A stretch of 31,418 nt of DNA from CAZITB01 sp964542055. GTDB taxonomy: Bacteria > Planctomycetota > Phycisphaerae > Sedimentisphaerales > CAMDDF01. Shown here one piece after another: positions 30,331 through 31,418 of the stretch. The notes under the pieces were generated by a model that saw nothing but the letters and a program-made list of their open reading frames with translations, was not told the DNA's origin and did not search any database. How positions within the stretch are numbered: position 1 is the stretch's first letter; the number at the start of each line of letters is the position of its first letter. Both the position numbers and the translations under genes were made by a program. The stretch lies in NCBI GenBank assembly GCA_964542055.1, contig CAZITB010000017.1:1-31418 (forward strand), in the 5' to 3' direction.

Positions 30331-31317
30331 ATGACTAAACAGGTGCGATGGGCAGTTATGGGCTGCGGCAATATAGCGGGGGCGTTTGCAAGGGATTTGA
30401 AATATGCATCCAATGGCAAACTTGTCGCGGCCGGTTCGAGAACGCTGGAAAAGGCACAGGCTTTTATAGATGAACACGGGGGGCGGTACGCATTCGGCAG
30501 CTACCAGGAGTTGGCCAGATGCGAAGATGTAGATATTATCTATGTGGCGTCGCCGCATCCGATGCATTTTGAAAATGCGATGCTCTGTCTGGAAAACGGC
30601 AAAGCGGTTTTGTGCGAGAAACCTTTCACCCTCAATGCCGCTCAGGCGAAGGAACTGGTAAAAACCGCGCGGGATAAAAAGATATTCCTGATGGAAGCGA
30701 TGTGGACAAGGTTCATTCCGGCTATAGTGAAGGTCAGGCAGCTTTTGAAAGATGGTGCAATAGGCGAAGTGAAAAACTTCACCGCGGATTTTGGGGTGAG
30801 GTTTGAGTTTGATCCAGAGCATCGTGCGTTTTGTCCGACTCTTGGCGGGGGAGCACTGCTGGATTTAGGCGTTTACCCAATATCGCTGGCATCGATGGTA
30901 TTTGGAACCAGGCCAAAAAAAATTGTCAGCGTTGTAAATATCGGCTCGACGGGGGTCGATTACAACGAATCGCTGTCATTTTTGTATGAAAGCGGGGCGG
31001 TTGCGTCGATAAGTGCGGGGCTTGAGGCGAAGACGGCGATTGAGGCGGTTGTCTCTGGCACAGAGGGCAGTATAAAGCTCGATAGTATGTTCTTTCGCAC
31101 CAAGCGGATAACACTGGCCCAAGGTGAAAAAACAGAGGTGATGGACTTTGATTTCGATGGCCACGGTTACCAGTTCGAAGCAGAGCATGCGGGCCAGTGT
31201 TTGATTGACGGCAAAACCGAAAGCGATGTTATGGGTCTTGACGAGAGCATCGAGATCATGGAAACGCTGGACGAAATCCGGGCCGACTGGGGGCTTGTTT
31301 ATCCGCAGGAAAAATGA
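30331..31317 (+). CDS. Gfo/Idh/MocA family NAD(P)-dependent oxidoreductase
   Basis: From ATG 30331 the protein has 328 residues; ATG 30325 (two codons earlier) is only 1 nt from the Shine-Dalgarno, so 30331 is preferred. The Rossmann start RWAVMGCGNIAGAFARDL, the SYQELARCEDVDIIYVASPH segment and CEKPFTLNAAQAKELV (catalytic EKP lysine) define the family. EAMWTRFIPA and GGGALLDLGVYPISLASMVF make it closest to the dihydrodiol dehydrogenase/xylose 1-dehydrogenase-like branch. It would oxidise a sugar or sugar derivative with NAD(P); the substrate is unknown. It follows the rhomboid gene closely and is probably in the same transcript. The last 100 nt of the window after it hold nothing I recognise. 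Confidence 0.9.
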   Translation: MTKQVRWAVMGCGNIAGAFARDLKYASNGKLVAAGSRTLEKAQAFIDEHGGRYAFGSYQELARCEDVDIIYVASPHPMHFENAMLCLENGKAVLCEKPFTLNAAQAKELVKTARDKKIFLMEAMWTRFIPAIVKVRQLLKDGAIGEVKNFTADFGVRFEFDPEHRAFCPTLGGGALLDLGVYPISLASMVFGTRPKKIVSVVNIGSTGVDYNESLSFLYESGAVASISAGLEAKTAIEAVVSGTEGSIKLDSMFFRTKRITLAQGEKTEVMDFDFDGHGYQFEAEHAGQCLIDGKTESDVMGLDESIEIMETLDEIRADWGLVYPQEK

Positions 31318-31418
31318 TTGGATTTACTTGCGTTTTTGGTTTGAAATTTGGGCATTTTGGTTATGCGTAATTGGTCGAAATTGTACCAAAGCTGCAAGCT
31401 CAAAAATGACACTAAGTA

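Overview
The window looks like a chromosomal segment of an anaerobic planctomycete of the Phycisphaerae/Sedimentisphaerales type. This is inferred from protein flavour and gene content, not from a marker gene. Clues are moderate GC, TTG starts on infB and hisG, planctomycete-style pseudopilin sequence, lysine-rich protein tails, a thiD2-thiE fusion, and the folate (methyl) branch of the Wood-Ljungdahl pathway as formate-THF ligase, FolD and a large MTHFR fusion. It is mostly core genome. I see no insertion sequence, CRISPR array or integrated phage.

Layout. 1-340: remnants of membrane or secreted proteins. 455-2150 (minus): a galactose-mutarotase-like DUF4432 protein and an unrecognised exported protein. 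2454-5137 (plus): fhs-folD, closed by a terminator. 5260-6006 (plus): an unusual zinc-ribbon/DUF4190/pseudopilin-like protein. 8811-6040 (minus): thiF-thiS-thiG-thiH behind a TPP riboswitch, whose promoter lies back to back with that of xseB. 9081-9404 (plus): xseB followed 4 nt later by tRNA-Leu(UAG). 9523-9726: a small four-cysteine protein. 13248-9729 (minus): DUF1638, mntP, an S24/LexA-like regulator with its own apparently leaderless promoter, and a YihY/BrkB membrane protein. 13446-20437 (plus): a structured leader or small RNA ending in a strong terminator, then nusA-infB-rbfA, a degenerate HhH/endonuclease III-like protein, hisG and yebC. 21743-20436 (minus): a Ser/Thr kinase with four C-terminal zinc ribbons. 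24301-21863 (minus): an MTHFR/MetV-like/methyltransferase fusion. 24302-24774: an AT-rich gap with a DnaA-box cluster. 26943-24775 (minus): M24 aminopeptidase and thiD2-thiE. 27122-31317 (plus): a methyltransferase/ATP-grasp fusion, a rhomboid protease with a TPR-like tail, and a Gfo/Idh/MocA oxidoreductase.

How it fits together. Fhs, FolD and the MTHFR fusion could carry formate to methyl-THF and then to a methyl acceptor. ThiF/S/G/H make the thiazole of thiamine, and ThiD2-ThiE phosphorylates the pyrimidine and joins the two halves. The nusA cluster handles transcription elongation, translation initiation and 30S maturation; rimP is not upstream, and its place is taken by the RNA region.

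Most promising for novelty: the RNA/terminator/start-stop arrangement before nusA, the MTHFR triple fusion, the methyltransferase/ATP-grasp fusion, the catalytically degenerate HhH protein with a histone-like tail, the DnaA-box cluster, and a G/C-skew flip near 29.05 kb between two co-oriented genes. All functional statements come from reading sequence; no database search was run.
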